Shown here piece after piece: positions 1-9,415 of a DNA stretch of 64,000 nucleotides. The stretch's first letter is position 1. Every line of letters starts with the position of its first letter. Source of the DNA: Sulfurovum sp. (lineage in GTDB: Bacteria; Campylobacterota; Campylobacteria; Campylobacterales; Sulfurovaceae); contig NZ_WGDD01000042.1 in NCBI RefSeq assembly GCF_015493435.1, positions 1-64,000 of the forward strand, written 5' to 3'. The notes under the pieces were generated by a model. That model was not told the DNA's origin and did no database searches. It was given only the letters and a program-made list of their open reading frames with translations. Position numbers and translations under genes: made by a program.

Positions 1-858
1 GACTGGGCAGATAACAATGCGGGAGGATATGGCAGTCCAAACCTTGGCATAGATCAGCCAAATCCGGATAATGGCGGAACAAAACTTGAAGATGAGATCA
101 CAGGTAACAATGAAGCTGCCTACCGTGAGATCCTCTGCGGGAAAGCCCAGCGTGAACTGACACCTTTCCACTGGGTAGTGGTCAGTGTACCGTGCGACAC
201 GGGAAGTGCGACGATCTCCGATCTTTTCGGTGCGTCACTCGGAACCTACGGCGATAATGACAACTGGGTCATGTACAGACAGAACACGCAATATACCGGA
301 AGCAACAGCCACGATATGGAAGAGATGGCTGCGACCGATACAATGGTTCCAGGTAAAGGGTACTGGCTGATCGTGGATGACAGTAAAAAAGATGCAAATA
401 CGGGTAAAGTCACGATGAAACTCGATGAAACGGTTTCGGGTATCACCGGACAGACATCGATGGACCCCAAAGGTAATTTCAGCGGGGTTGGTACGAATGA
501 TGACGGTTTTGATAAAGTCATGGCATATCAGCTTCCCGGTTCACAGGCAGACCGAAAGACTAAAATAATGCTGGGAAATCCATTTGTCAGAAATATACAT
601 ATTGGACGTATCTACTATGATAACGATTCACTGTCAGACTATTTGCCCCTGACAGATACCGGATTGGACAGTTATGTGGAACGAACACTCTATGCCCATG
701 ATGATACAGATTTGACTTCTACAGGATACATCGGTCTTGATCCGAGTACGCCGGGCTTTGGAGATGCGGCAGACCCGATGCTGGGCTTTTGGATGCTGAT
801 AAAACAGGACGGTACGGCGCAGAGCAGTGTTATAATCACTTACCCGTTCGAGAAATAA
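1..858 (+). CDS. hypothetical surface/secreted protein, 5'-truncated by window edge
   Basis: Frame 1 is open from base 1 (DWADNNAGGYGSPNLGIDQPN...) into the listed ORF at 178; stop at 856-858. No family recognised. Confidence 0.7.
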   Translation, partial: DWADNNAGGYGSPNLGIDQPNPDNGGTKLEDEITGNNEAAYREILCGKAQRELTPFHWVVVSVPCDTGSATISDLFGASLGTYGDNDNWVMYRQNTQYTGSNSHDMEEMAATDTMVPGKGYWLIVDDSKKDANTGKVTMKLDETVSGITGQTSMDPKGNFSGVGTNDDGFDKVMAYQLPGSQADRKTKIMLGNPFVRNIHIGRIYYDNDSLSDYLPLTDTGLDSYVERTLYAHDDTDLTSTGYIGLDPSTPGFGDAADPMLGFWMLIKQDGTAQSSVIITYPFEK

Positions 859-862
859 GGAG

Positions 863-1759
863 ATGAGAATGAAAACAAAACTACTATTAAGCGGTTTGCT
901 TGCTGTGTTTTTGCTGGGCGGATGCCAGAGCGGAAGTACTGAAAAAAATTCGGCAAACCCAACACCGCCGCCATCTGCTTCGCACAACCCAGGCAATAAC
1001 AATCCGGATAAGGGTAACCCTGACAATGGAAACCCTGATGAAGGCAATCCTGACAATGGAAATCCGGACAATGGAAATCCGGCACCTGCACCGGTAACAC
1101 TACAGGCAGCAGGATGGTACATGCGTACTACGGTAGAGGCAACGGCTCCTGACGGGAAAGTATATGTACACAAAACCGCCGGTGTTTTCGGTGCGTTGAA
1201 AGACAGTGAAGCAGGCAAAGACAAACATGATATCAATGCTTTTGGCAAAGCAGCACTCTATGTGGTTTTTCCTCAGACAGACTGGGGTGAGAACAATGGA
1301 GACTACTTCTCCGACTACCGTGCCTATAATCCAAACAGTACAGAAAGACAGGTATGGACCTTCCAGGTCAAGAACAATGTGGTGCGTGACGGACAGGGGA
1401 ACCTCATAGATTTGCGTGATGCTACATTTAGACTTGCGCTTAAAGGCCCTTTCAAAGTGTATAAAAAGAAAGACGGCCTCGGGTACGATGAAGTGAAAGA
1501 CCCAAACAGTGCATTGAAAAACATGATCCATCTCGTCGATGTTGATAATGACAGAGAGTACGGCTATGGAGAGTTCCAGAATGAACACTTTTCTATGGAA
1601 AACAGGGTGGCACGTACTTTCAGATGGGTCATCGGAAGTGTGAACAGTGAAGACTACGAAGATCTTCCAACTTCGGCCAATGTTCAGGACATAGCGCCTG
1701 CAAGTGTCAAAGAAGAGGTGAAGCCGGCAGGCAAGTTCGGCCTGCCTCCTGCACCGTAA
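863..1759 (+). CDS. putative lipoprotein with Gly-Asn-Pro-Asp repeats
   Basis: Signal peptide with lipobox LLGGC, then NPDKGNPDNGNPDEGNPDNGNPDNGNPAPAP linker and a globular C-terminal part. Confidence 0.8.
   Translation: MRMKTKLLLSGLLAVFLLGGCQSGSTEKNSANPTPPPSASHNPGNNNPDKGNPDNGNPDEGNPDNGNPDNGNPAPAPVTLQAAGWYMRTTVEATAPDGKVYVHKTAGVFGALKDSEAGKDKHDINAFGKAALYVVFPQTDWGENNGDYFSDYRAYNPNSTERQVWTFQVKNNVVRDGQGNLIDLRDATFRLALKGPFKVYKKKDGLGYDEVKDPNSALKNMIHLVDVDNDREYGYGEFQNEHFSMENRVARTFRWVIGSVNSEDYEDLPTSANVQDIAPASVKEEVKPAGKFGLPPAP
1000..1082 (+). repeat. 15-bp tandem coding repeat (AAYCCKGAYRAKGGN-like)
   Basis: Successive aatccggataagggt/aaccctgacaatgga/aaccctgatgaaggc/aatcctgacaatgga/aatccggacaatgga units encoding NPD(N/K/E)G. 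Confidence 0.85.
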
Positions 1760-1776
1760 CCCCCCCCAATACCGGT

Positions 1777-2679
1777 ATGATTCACGGGCATCGGTTCCTG
1801 TTTGCAGATGAAACAGGTTTGCAGCAGTCCTACGATGCTTTGTATGGGAGTGAAACAGAAGATGCTCCCCTCATTTCCGTTTCCCAGACGGCAGACCGCT
1901 CTTTTCTCACTGCCTTTCCCGAAAGATCGGTGTGGCTTCCCCTCTCCGGACAGGAAGGAAAGTACCTTAGTCCTGTTCCTTTTGACAAAATGGATGCAGA
2001 CTCTCCCTGGGCACTGGAGATCAAAAATGTGCTGACACTGCTCTGGGAGCCTGAAAAGGCAAACATTTCCTACCTCAAAGCAACTGGCTACACACCCCAA
2101 AGACTGCATTTCTGGATCTTGCACACTTTTTTTCCCATGGTACTGGAGCTGAACAGAACCTACCGCATGCTGCATGCAGGGGCCGTAGAAATAGCAGAAA
2201 AACCTGTACTCTTCTCGGCACCTTCTTTTGGCGGAAAGTCGACACTGACAGACTTTTTCGTCCGCAAAGGACATCCGCTGTATGCAGACGATTCGCTTGC
2301 CATAGAAAAGCAGGGCAGCCGCTACCTTGCCCTGCCTGCCTACCCGTACCACCGGCCCTACAGAGACCCCGAAGTCCTTGGCTATGAAGTACAAAACATG
2401 GCAAAAGCACACAGACCTGTCCATGCCTTGTTCCTGCTTGAAAAATGTGAGGCGAAGGAGAAAATAGCGATAACACAATGCAAAGGTATAGAAAAATTCC
2501 AAGCCTTCCATTATGCAAATTTCATTAACTTTTCTTTTCGAAAAAAAGAGCGCTTCGACTACTTTACGGAAATGGCAAAACATATACCGGTCTACAAAAT
2601 CACCATTCCCTGGGATAAAGAGAGATTAGCAGAAGTGTATGAGGCAATTGTCAAACATACTGAAAACGGTAGTATTTGA
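1777..2679 (+). CDS. HPr kinase/phosphorylase C-terminal-domain-like P-loop protein
   Basis: LHAGAVEIAEKPVLFSAPSFGGKSTLTDFFVRKGHPLYADD: HprK-like Walker A followed by an ADD motif; about 300 aa. Confidence 0.65.
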   Translation: MIHGHRFLFADETGLQQSYDALYGSETEDAPLISVSQTADRSFLTAFPERSVWLPLSGQEGKYLSPVPFDKMDADSPWALEIKNVLTLLWEPEKANISYLKATGYTPQRLHFWILHTFFPMVLELNRTYRMLHAGAVEIAEKPVLFSAPSFGGKSTLTDFFVRKGHPLYADDSLAIEKQGSRYLALPAYPYHRPYRDPEVLGYEVQNMAKAHRPVHALFLLEKCEAKEKIAITQCKGIEKFQAFHYANFINFSFRKKERFDYFTEMAKHIPVYKITIPWDKERLAEVYEAIVKHTENGSI

Positions 2680-2717
2680 AATATATCGTTCCCTTGTATT
2701 CAACATTGGGATTTAGC

Positions 2718-2862
2718 GTTTGGTGGGACCAAACCTACGGAGACCGGTGATGTTTGCTGTAGGTTTGGCCGTGCCAAACGTTTGACAAAACGGGTATAAT
2801 TTGAATGTATTGTTTTCATTCGGAAAGCATTGGGATTTGATGTTTGGTGGGACCAAACCTAC
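2718..2862. repeat. REP-like palindromic elements (three half-units)
   Basis: Half-units 2718-2738 (-), 2759-2779 (+), 2842-2862 (-): GTAG + GTTTGGT/C-loop-A/GCCAAAC hairpin. Confidence 0.8.
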
Positions 2863-2887
2863 GGGGATCAAAAGGGGGAATGAAGCC

Positions 2888-4045
2888 TTGATAAAAAACA
2901 TTTTGGTACTCATCTTTCTTTCTGCAATCCTCTTTGCAGGAAAGATCATACCTGCGGCTGAACGACCTGAGCTGTACCTGCCTTTGTTGAAAGGAAAGAA
3001 TGTCGCCCTGGTTATCAACCACTCTTCAATGGTTGGTAAAATACATTTGGCTGACTACCTGTTGAAACATCATGTCAAGGTTAAAAAGATCTTCGCTCCA
3101 GAGCATGGTTTCAGGGGCAGGGCAGATGCGGGTGCCCACATAAGAAACAGTCGGGACAGCAAAACCGGCCTGCCCATCATTTCACTGTATGGAAAGCATA
3201 AAAAACCCACAAAAAAAGATCTGTCCGGGATTGATATGATCGTGTTCGACATTCAGGATGTGGGTGTGCGTTTCTACACCTACCTTTCGACACTGCATTA
3301 TGTCATGGAGGTGGGTGCCGAGCAGCATATTCCTGTCATGGTGCTGGACAGGCCCAACCCCAATGGACACTACATCGACGGTCCGGTGCTGAAAAAAAGA
3401 TACCGCAGCTTTGTCGGTCTTGACCCGGTTCCGGTCGTGTACGGTATGACCATCGGTGAGTATGCCCGGATGCTCAACGGGGAGGGGTGGCTGAAACATG
3501 GCGTCAAGGCAAAGCTGACCGTGATACCACTGGCGAACTATACCCATGACTCTTTCTACCCTCTGCCTGTCAAGCCTTCGCCCAACCTCCCCAATGACAA
3601 GGCGGTGATGCTTTACCCGTCGCTGGCATTCTTTGAGGGAACGGTCATCTCGGCCGGGAGAGGTACAACAAAACCTTTTCAGCTTTACGGCGCACCCAAA
3701 TACAGGATGAAAAAATTTTCATTCGTTCCAAGGTCAAGACCGGGAGCGACATATCCCAAGTACAGGGGAAAACGGTGTTATGGTGTCGACCTGAGCAGGG
3801 TAAACATTGAAAAAGAGCGCAGGAAGCGGAAGTTGAACCTTGGCTATCTTATGGATGCCTATACAAACTATGGGGATAAGAAGGCTTTTTTTCTCAGGAA
3901 CGGTTTCTTTGACAGGTTGGCGGGAACAGGTACCCTGAGAAAACAGATTGTTTCGGGAGCTTCGGAAGCGGAGATACGCAGAAGCTGGGAAAAAGACCTT
4001 TGGAAGTTCAGGAAAATTCGTAAAAAGTATCTGTTGTATCCTTAG
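2888..4045 (+). CDS. DUF1343 family, exo-beta-N-acetylmuramidase NamZ-like, exported
   Basis: LLKGKNVALVINHSS..., FAPEHGFRG, GTTKPFQLYGAP; TTG start at 2888 after GGGGG RBS gives signal peptide MIKNILVLIFLSAILFAG. The listed upstream start (2801) lies before and within repeat sequence. Confidence 0.75.
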   Translation: MIKNILVLIFLSAILFAGKIIPAAERPELYLPLLKGKNVALVINHSSMVGKIHLADYLLKHHVKVKKIFAPEHGFRGRADAGAHIRNSRDSKTGLPIISLYGKHKKPTKKDLSGIDMIVFDIQDVGVRFYTYLSTLHYVMEVGAEQHIPVMVLDRPNPNGHYIDGPVLKKRYRSFVGLDPVPVVYGMTIGEYARMLNGEGWLKHGVKAKLTVIPLANYTHDSFYPLPVKPSPNLPNDKAVMLYPSLAFFEGTVISAGRGTTKPFQLYGAPKYRMKKFSFVPRSRPGATYPKYRGKRCYGVDLSRVNIEKERRKRKLNLGYLMDAYTNYGDKKAFFLRNGFFDRLAGTGTLRKQIVSGASEAEIRRSWEKDLWKFRKIRKKYLLYP

Positions 4046-4061
4046 AGAATTTTGATGGAAC

Positions 4062-4139
4062 GGTGCCGTCGGGAGACAATACCCTACGCGGATGTATCAT
4101 GTTTGTAATGACTGTAGGGTGCTGTGCCCTCACAGCACC
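4062..4139. repeat. REP-like inverted pair
   Basis: 4114-4139 GTAG-GGTGCTGTG-CCCT-CACAGCACC (9-bp stem) opposed to degenerate half-unit 4062-4086 ending CCCTAC. Confidence 0.7.
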
Positions 4140-4156
4140 AAAATACCGATATACCA

Positions 4157-5788
4157 TTATGGCCGGTAATGGATCCCCTGTACTTTCAACCGTTCCACTC
4201 CCCATTTAGATACACGTTTCTCAAACTCTTTCCAGTAACGGTGTTTCTGCCCTGTCCACGCCACTTCAGAGAGTGCGAAGGTTCTCGGCGAGGCAAGGTA
4301 GTCTGCGATCTTTTCATTGAGCATAGTTTCCGACCAGAGGCAGGCGTGTACCCCTTTGAGGTAGGGTGAGTGTCCGGGGTTGAAACTGTAAGTCTTGTAC
4401 GTACTGACGGGTGGGGACCAGGCATGCCCGGGTTCTTTTTGGCTCCTGACATACTGCTGGTCGAAGTAAAGGTACTGTACCGGTGCCATGATGACATTGC
4501 GGTGTTTTTTGATGGCCTTAAATCCGGCTTTGGGGCTTTTCCATGCCATGAAGATATCGCTTTGTCTCAGTTTCGGTTTGCCTAAGAGAACCTCCTGCCA
4601 GGCGATCATCTTTCTGTGATGTCTGGCGAGTATGCGGTCCATTCGGGTAAAGAAGTAGTTCTGTACTTCTCTTCTGTTCTTCAAGCCTTTTTTCTGCATC
4701 AGTTCTTTCACCGCAGGCGATCTGCTCCAGGCCCCTTTGGGTACTTCGTCGCCTCCAAGATGAATGTAGCCGAAAGGGAAGAGCCCGGCTACTTCGGAAA
4801 GGACATTGTTTAGAAACGTGTAGCTACTCTCCATTCCCGGGTTGATCGTATTGTTGCTGACCTTCTGCACGGAGCGGTAACGGCTTTTGTCTTTGGAGTC
4901 CTGCAGCAATTCGGGATAGGCTGTGACGGCCGCTTTTGCATGGCCGGGCATGTCTATCTCAGGCAGTATCTCTATGGAGCGTGCCTTTGCGTAGGCGACG
5001 ACCTCTCTGATGTCATTTTGTGTGTAGTACCCGGTCTGTACTTTGTTCTTTGGCCCCCGCATAGCCGGGTAGACAGAGAAGGGCAGTTTGGTACCCGGCC
5101 CGCGTTTTGATCCTATTTTAGTAAGCAGAGGATAGCGTTTGATCTCTATGCGCCAGCCCTCGTCATCCGTGAGATGCCAGTGAAAACGGTTGAGCTTCTG
5201 CTGGGCCATTCTATCGATGAACTTTTTGACATAGGCTTTGGAGAAGAAGTTCCGTGAAACATCGAGCATCATGCCGCGCCATCGGTAGCGAGGATAGTCT
5301 TCTATGATACAGGAGGGGATGGCCCAGCTCTGCTGTTTTCGATGCGTTTTTTCACTCCAAATGGCCGGGTCCATCAGCTGCATCAGTGAAATGACAGCAT
5401 AGAAGAAACCGGCTTTGTCTCTCGCCTCTATGGTGATTCGTTCTTTGCCGATGTTGAGGATGTAAGCTTCGGACTTTCGGATCTTTTTGGGATCGTAGCG
5501 GAAGCGGATGCTGTTCGGTGCAGGACTTCTTCCTTGTTGCAGTACATATCCCGCATTTCGTTTCAGGTGCTCCTGCAGGTAGTGTATGGCATTGCCGGCA
5601 AGAGAGCTATCAGAAAGATAGCGCGTTTCCCTGTTCAGATGGAATGTACCGTGACCTTTGATGAGCTTCTGCGGTTTGGGAATGATGACATCGATGTCGT
5701 TTCCTGAAGCAAGCAGGGATGGTACAAGTATACTGAGCATCACGATGAAAGCCATTGCTGTAAAACGTTCTGTTCTGATGATGCTCAC
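4157..5788 (-). CDS. GH20 beta-N-acetylhexosaminidase, exported
   Basis: Signal peptide; MLDVSRNFFSKAYVKKFIDRMAQQKLNRFHWHLTDDEGWRIEIKRYP, LPEIDMPGHAKA, YIHLGGDEVPKGAW. Confidence 0.9.
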   Translation of the reverse strand: MSIIRTERFTAMAFIVMLSILVPSLLASGNDIDVIIPKPQKLIKGHGTFHLNRETRYLSDSSLAGNAIHYLQEHLKRNAGYVLQQGRSPAPNSIRFRYDPKKIRKSEAYILNIGKERITIEARDKAGFFYAVISLMQLMDPAIWSEKTHRKQQSWAIPSCIIEDYPRYRWRGMMLDVSRNFFSKAYVKKFIDRMAQQKLNRFHWHLTDDEGWRIEIKRYPLLTKIGSKRGPGTKLPFSVYPAMRGPKNKVQTGYYTQNDIREVVAYAKARSIEILPEIDMPGHAKAAVTAYPELLQDSKDKSRYRSVQKVSNNTINPGMESSYTFLNNVLSEVAGLFPFGYIHLGGDEVPKGAWSRSPAVKELMQKKGLKNRREVQNYFFTRMDRILARHHRKMIAWQEVLLGKPKLRQSDIFMAWKSPKAGFKAIKKHRNVIMAPVQYLYFDQQYVRSQKEPGHAWSPPVSTYKTYSFNPGHSPYLKGVHACLWSETMLNEKIADYLASPRTFALSEVAWTGQKHRYWKEFEKRVSKWGVERLKVQGIHYRP

Positions 5789-6468
5789 TGTTTTGTTACC
5801 ACCCTGACATTCCCTGCCTGTCTGATGCGAAGGTGTCTTCCTTTGACATTGACGATGTCGCCGTCGAGTTCTATCATGTTGTAGTCATTGTCCAGGTCGA
5901 GGTCGATCTCCCGGACTTCCCCGTAGAAACTTCCGAACTTTTTGATGAAACGCAGCGGGGTAAAAATGAAGAACCGTGTACTGCTCATCAGCATGAATGG
6001 GGTCATGATGACATGCACAGGGAAAAGAAAGATCAAGGCGAGGATGTATTTGAACATACCATGTTTCAGCCATCCGAAACGCAGGGTTTCAGAAAGGAAA
6101 ATATGCTGCAAATCTCCCATGTTCCCGGCAGAGAAGAGAAAGAGTTCCTCATTCATTTTAAACAAATGGTGTTTTTGTGTTCTCAGTCTTTCTCCCCTGC
6201 CGAGCCTGTCCAGTACCGTATTGATCTTCGGGGCCCGGTGTATTTTGGCGACTACATTGAACGAACCGGTAGGGTTGAGGATGAAGGTCGGCATAGTGTC
6301 CAGACTGTGCAGCTGGTTGAGGACACGCCTGACCGTTCCGTCACCGCCGTTGATGATGACGTAGTCGTACCGTTCAATATCGTGATGTTCCTTCAGGGAG
6401 GAGAGTGCAATGGAATCGATATTCAGATCTTTATGTTCAGTTTCTTTGCCGATAGAAAGGATACGCAT
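5785..6468 (-). CDS. diacylglycerol kinase catalytic-domain (lipid kinase)-like protein
   Basis: YDYVIINGGDGTVRRVLNQL; ATG at 6466-6468 with AAGGAGTT RBS upstream. The listed ORF start at 7083 would run antisense through pqiA. Confidence 0.7.
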   Translation of the reverse strand: MRILSIGKETEHKDLNIDSIALSSLKEHHDIERYDYVIINGGDGTVRRVLNQLHSLDTMPTFILNPTGSFNVVAKIHRAPKINTVLDRLGRGERLRTQKHHLFKMNEELFLFSAGNMGDLQHIFLSETLRFGWLKHGMFKYILALIFLFPVHVIMTPFMLMSSTRFFIFTPLRFIKKFGSFYGEVREIDLDLDNDYNMIELDGDIVNVKGRHLRIRQAGNVRVVTKQ

Positions 6469-6495
6469 AGAACTCCTTATGCTATAATTATAGCC

Positions 6496-7152
6496 ATGAA
6501 AATTGAAAATGAAGATGCCCTCGATAATCTTGTCATTTGTCCCCAGTGCCACACCCTGCATCAGGAGATCCCCATAGAAGACGGAGCCAAAGCCTGCTGC
6601 TCTGAATGCAAAAGTATTATGTACCGCTATGACAGCCGGCTGGCAGAACACGGCCTGGCACTGAGTATCGCTGCACTGGTTTTTTTTGCCGTTGCCAACT
6701 TCTTTCCTCTGGTCAAAATAGAACTGCTCGGCAATGAACAGTTCATTACGATCCCCAAAACGGTAATGAGTCTTTTTGAGAACGGATTTTTTATCGTGGG
6801 AATGATTTGTGCTTTTTTGATCTTTATTTTTCCTCTCATGATCTTTGTGATCTATCTGCTGATCTTTGCTCTTTTGAAACTGAGAAAAGGCGAACAGTTC
6901 AGCAAGGAACTGCTGATACTGCTTTCCCGCCTCAAACCCTGGAGTATGAGTGACATTTTTCTCATCAGCATTCTCGTGGCCCTGGTGAAACTCATAGGCT
7001 ATGCCCAGATCCATATGGGAATCGCTTTCTGGGCCTTGATCGTTTTTGTGCTTTTGGATATTTATCTGACACGCAGTATTCATATTTCGGAAATATGGAT
7101 GCTTAGAAAACGGGTTTTTCTCCCCAAAGCAAAGCGGGAGAACGCTGTATGA
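6496..7152 (+). CDS. pqiA: PqiA-family membrane protein (first half)
   Basis: Zn-ribbon CPQC...CCSEC followed by PqiA TM region; ATG at 6496. Upstream extension of the listed ORF overlaps the lipid kinase gene antisense. Confidence 0.85.
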   Translation: MKIENEDALDNLVICPQCHTLHQEIPIEDGAKACCSECKSIMYRYDSRLAEHGLALSIAALVFFAVANFFPLVKIELLGNEQFITIPKTVMSLFENGFFIVGMICAFLIFIFPLMIFVIYLLIFALLKLRKGEQFSKELLILLSRLKPWSMSDIFLISILVALVKLIGYAQIHMGIAFWALIVFVLLDIYLTRSIHISEIWMLRKRVFLPKAKRENAV

Positions 7153-7748
7153 TAGAGGTAAAAGAAGAAGATCTGCTGCGCTGTCCCACCTGCGAAGCGG
7201 TCAACATAGACAAGGGCAGAGAAAATGTCTGCCGCCGCTGCGGCTCCCACATTTACAAGCATAAACGTTTCAAAACGGAGAAAAGCTGGGCATACCTGAT
7301 CACGGCGATGATCGCCTATGTACCTGCCAATCTGTATCCGATGCTGATAAGCAGCCAGTTCGGCAGTATAGAAAAAAGTACGATCATGGGAGGTGTCATA
7401 TTGCTGTGGGAACATGGATCGTACCCTATCGCAGCTATTATTTTCTTTGCTTCCATTGTGATACCTGTCCTGAAATTCCTTGTTTTGATTTATCTGTTAA
7501 TTAGTGTAAAATACCCCATAGGAAAAGACAGCAAGATCAACAAACATAAACTTTACTACATTACTGAAGCTGTGGGACCATGGTCGATGATCGATGTATT
7601 TGTGGTAGCGATATTGATGGCGCTGATCCATTTGGCCAACCTGGAGATCATTGCCGGGACAGCTGCAACCGCATTTGCCCTTTCTGTGTTCTTTACACTT
7701 TTGGCCGCCCATGCTTTTGATGAACGGCTGATCAGAGACAGAAGATAA
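7149..7748 (+). CDS. pqiA: PqiA-family membrane protein (second half)
   Basis: CPTC...CRRCGSHI ribbon and PqiA TM region; ATGA overlap with previous gene. Confidence 0.85.
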   Translation: MIEVKEEDLLRCPTCEAVNIDKGRENVCRRCGSHIYKHKRFKTEKSWAYLITAMIAYVPANLYPMLISSQFGSIEKSTIMGGVILLWEHGSYPIAAIIFFASIVIPVLKFLVLIYLLISVKYPIGKDSKINKHKLYYITEAVGPWSMIDVFVVAILMALIHLANLEIIAGTAATAFALSVFFTLLAAHAFDERLIRDRR

Positions 7749-7774
7749 ATGCTGCATTCAAGGAGAAAAAAGAT

Positions 7775-9415
7775 ATGCCCGAACACTTACCTGAGATAGA
7801 GGAATCTACCAAATTCAACTTTTTTACCTCTATCTGGATCGTTCCGTTCATTGCAGTGCTGATTGCCGGATGGCTGGCATATCAGTACTATTCCGAACTC
7901 GGGCCGGAAATCAAAATCATTTTTCCCAGCAATGAAGGATTGAAAGCGGGACAGAGCCAGATCAAATATAAAGATGTACCCGTCGGCAAGGTTACGAAGA
8001 TCAAACTGCAGAAAAACGGTGACGGTGTTGTGGTCATCGCGCAGATGGATAAAGAAGCGGAGCCCTACCTGAACCAGAATACCAAATTCTGGATTGTCAA
8101 ACCGCAGCTGGATATTTCCGGTGTTTCGGGGCTTGAAACACTTATTTCGGGGAATTACATCGGTGTCTCCTCCAAAAAAGGCGGTACCTTCCAAAATACT
8201 TTTATCGGTCTTGAACATACTTTTCGAAGTGGGAAGAATGGAGAATACTATGTACTGAAAACATCCAGAGGGGACAGCTCTGTCAAACCGGGAACGCCGG
8301 TATATCTTAAAAATATCAGAGTGGGCCGTGTCGAGTATGTCATGCTGGACCTGAATGACATGTTTGTCGATGTCATCATCTTTATAGACAAGACCTATAC
8401 TTCTTACGTACATACCGATTCCAAATTCTGGGTGAGAAGTACCCTGGATGCGGAACTGGTCAACGGTGCACTGGATGTAACGGTGGCTCCGGTCACAGAT
8501 CTCCTTCAGGGAGCCATAGAGTTCTCCACAACAGGATTGGACCATAATCATACGGTTCCGGATACATTTACGTTTATGCTGTACAAAAATAAAAATGCTG
8601 TCAATACAAAGAAAATAGGACATACCAAAAAAGAGATGGAAATTTTTGAGCTGCATACACAAACATCGATCGCAAGACTCAAAATAGGCTCTCCCGTCAA
8701 ATATGACAAGTTCAAGATCGGCAATGTCATAGAAATTACACTCTCTTACGATAAACATACCCATAATATGAAGGGAAATGTACTGGTCGAAATTGACACT
8801 TCTGTCTTTGCTGACCCCAGTGATGCCAACGATACAGGAAAAGAAAACCTGTATGAGGCTGTCAGGGAGGGGCTGCGTGCGCAGATAGATTCTCTTGATC
8901 CTGTTACTGGACGGCAGTATGTCAATCTCATTTTTACGGACAAGGACGGCAACAAGAGTATTGTTTCGGCGAAAAAATATGCACTTATGCCGACAGTGAA
9001 AGCCCGAAACGGAGATATTATGACAGAGATAGGCGGCATTGTCCAAAAAATAAACCAGTTGCCGCTTGAAGCGCTGCTTGATTCTCTCAATAAAGTCATC
9101 AAAGAGAGTGCTGAACCGGTAGCTCATGCCAATGAAGTGCTCTTGGAGCTTAAAACAACCGTGAAAAACCTGAACAGGCTTACGGGTAAAAAATCATTTA
9201 AAAAAATGCCTGATGAGATAGAAAAAGCACTTCAGGCATTGACCCGTACGCTGAAAACGACGCAGAAAGTAGTAAAAGGATACGGCAGCAATTCCCTCCT
9301 GAGCCGTCAGATCGCCGATACCCTGAAGATCGTATCTCAGACATCGAAGGAGATGCAGCTCTTTCTCAAAATGCTTAACCGTAAACCAAATTCACTCATT
9401 TTCGGAGATCAATAA
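7775..9415 (+). CDS. pqiB: PqiB, MCE/MlaD-domain protein
   Basis: N-terminal TM then repeated MlaD domains (FPSNEGLKAGQSQIKYKDVPVGKVTKIKL). Confidence 0.9.
   Translation: MPEHLPEIEESTKFNFFTSIWIVPFIAVLIAGWLAYQYYSELGPEIKIIFPSNEGLKAGQSQIKYKDVPVGKVTKIKLQKNGDGVVVIAQMDKEAEPYLNQNTKFWIVKPQLDISGVSGLETLISGNYIGVSSKKGGTFQNTFIGLEHTFRSGKNGEYYVLKTSRGDSSVKPGTPVYLKNIRVGRVEYVMLDLNDMFVDVIIFIDKTYTSYVHTDSKFWVRSTLDAELVNGALDVTVAPVTDLLQGAIEFSTTGLDHNHTVPDTFTFMLYKNKNAVNTKKIGHTKKEMEIFELHTQTSIARLKIGSPVKYDKFKIGNVIEITLSYDKHTHNMKGNVLVEIDTSVFADPSDANDTGKENLYEAVREGLRAQIDSLDPVTGRQYVNLIFTDKDGNKSIVSAKKYALMPTVKARNGDIMTEIGGIVQKINQLPLEALLDSLNKVIKESAEPVAHANEVLLELKTTVKNLNRLTGKKSFKKMPDEIEKALQALTRTLKTTQKVVKGYGSNSLLSRQIADTLKIVSQTSKEMQLFLKMLNRKPNSLIFGDQ

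Noticed and set aside
1684-2583. 299-aa minus-strand ORF
   Set aside because: Antisense to the HprK-like gene, Cys/Phe-rich shadow translation.
5833-6495. N-terminal extension of the first pqiA ORF
   Set aside because: Runs antisense through the lipid kinase gene; the PqiA zinc ribbon begins at the ATG at 6496.
6469-7083. N-terminal extension of the lipid kinase ORF
   Set aside because: Antisense to pqiA; a good RBS and ATG exist at 6468.
7787-9127. 446-aa minus-strand ORF across pqiB
   Set aside because: Antisense shadow of a well-supported pqiB; Cys/Arg/Ile-rich low-complexity translation with no family features.
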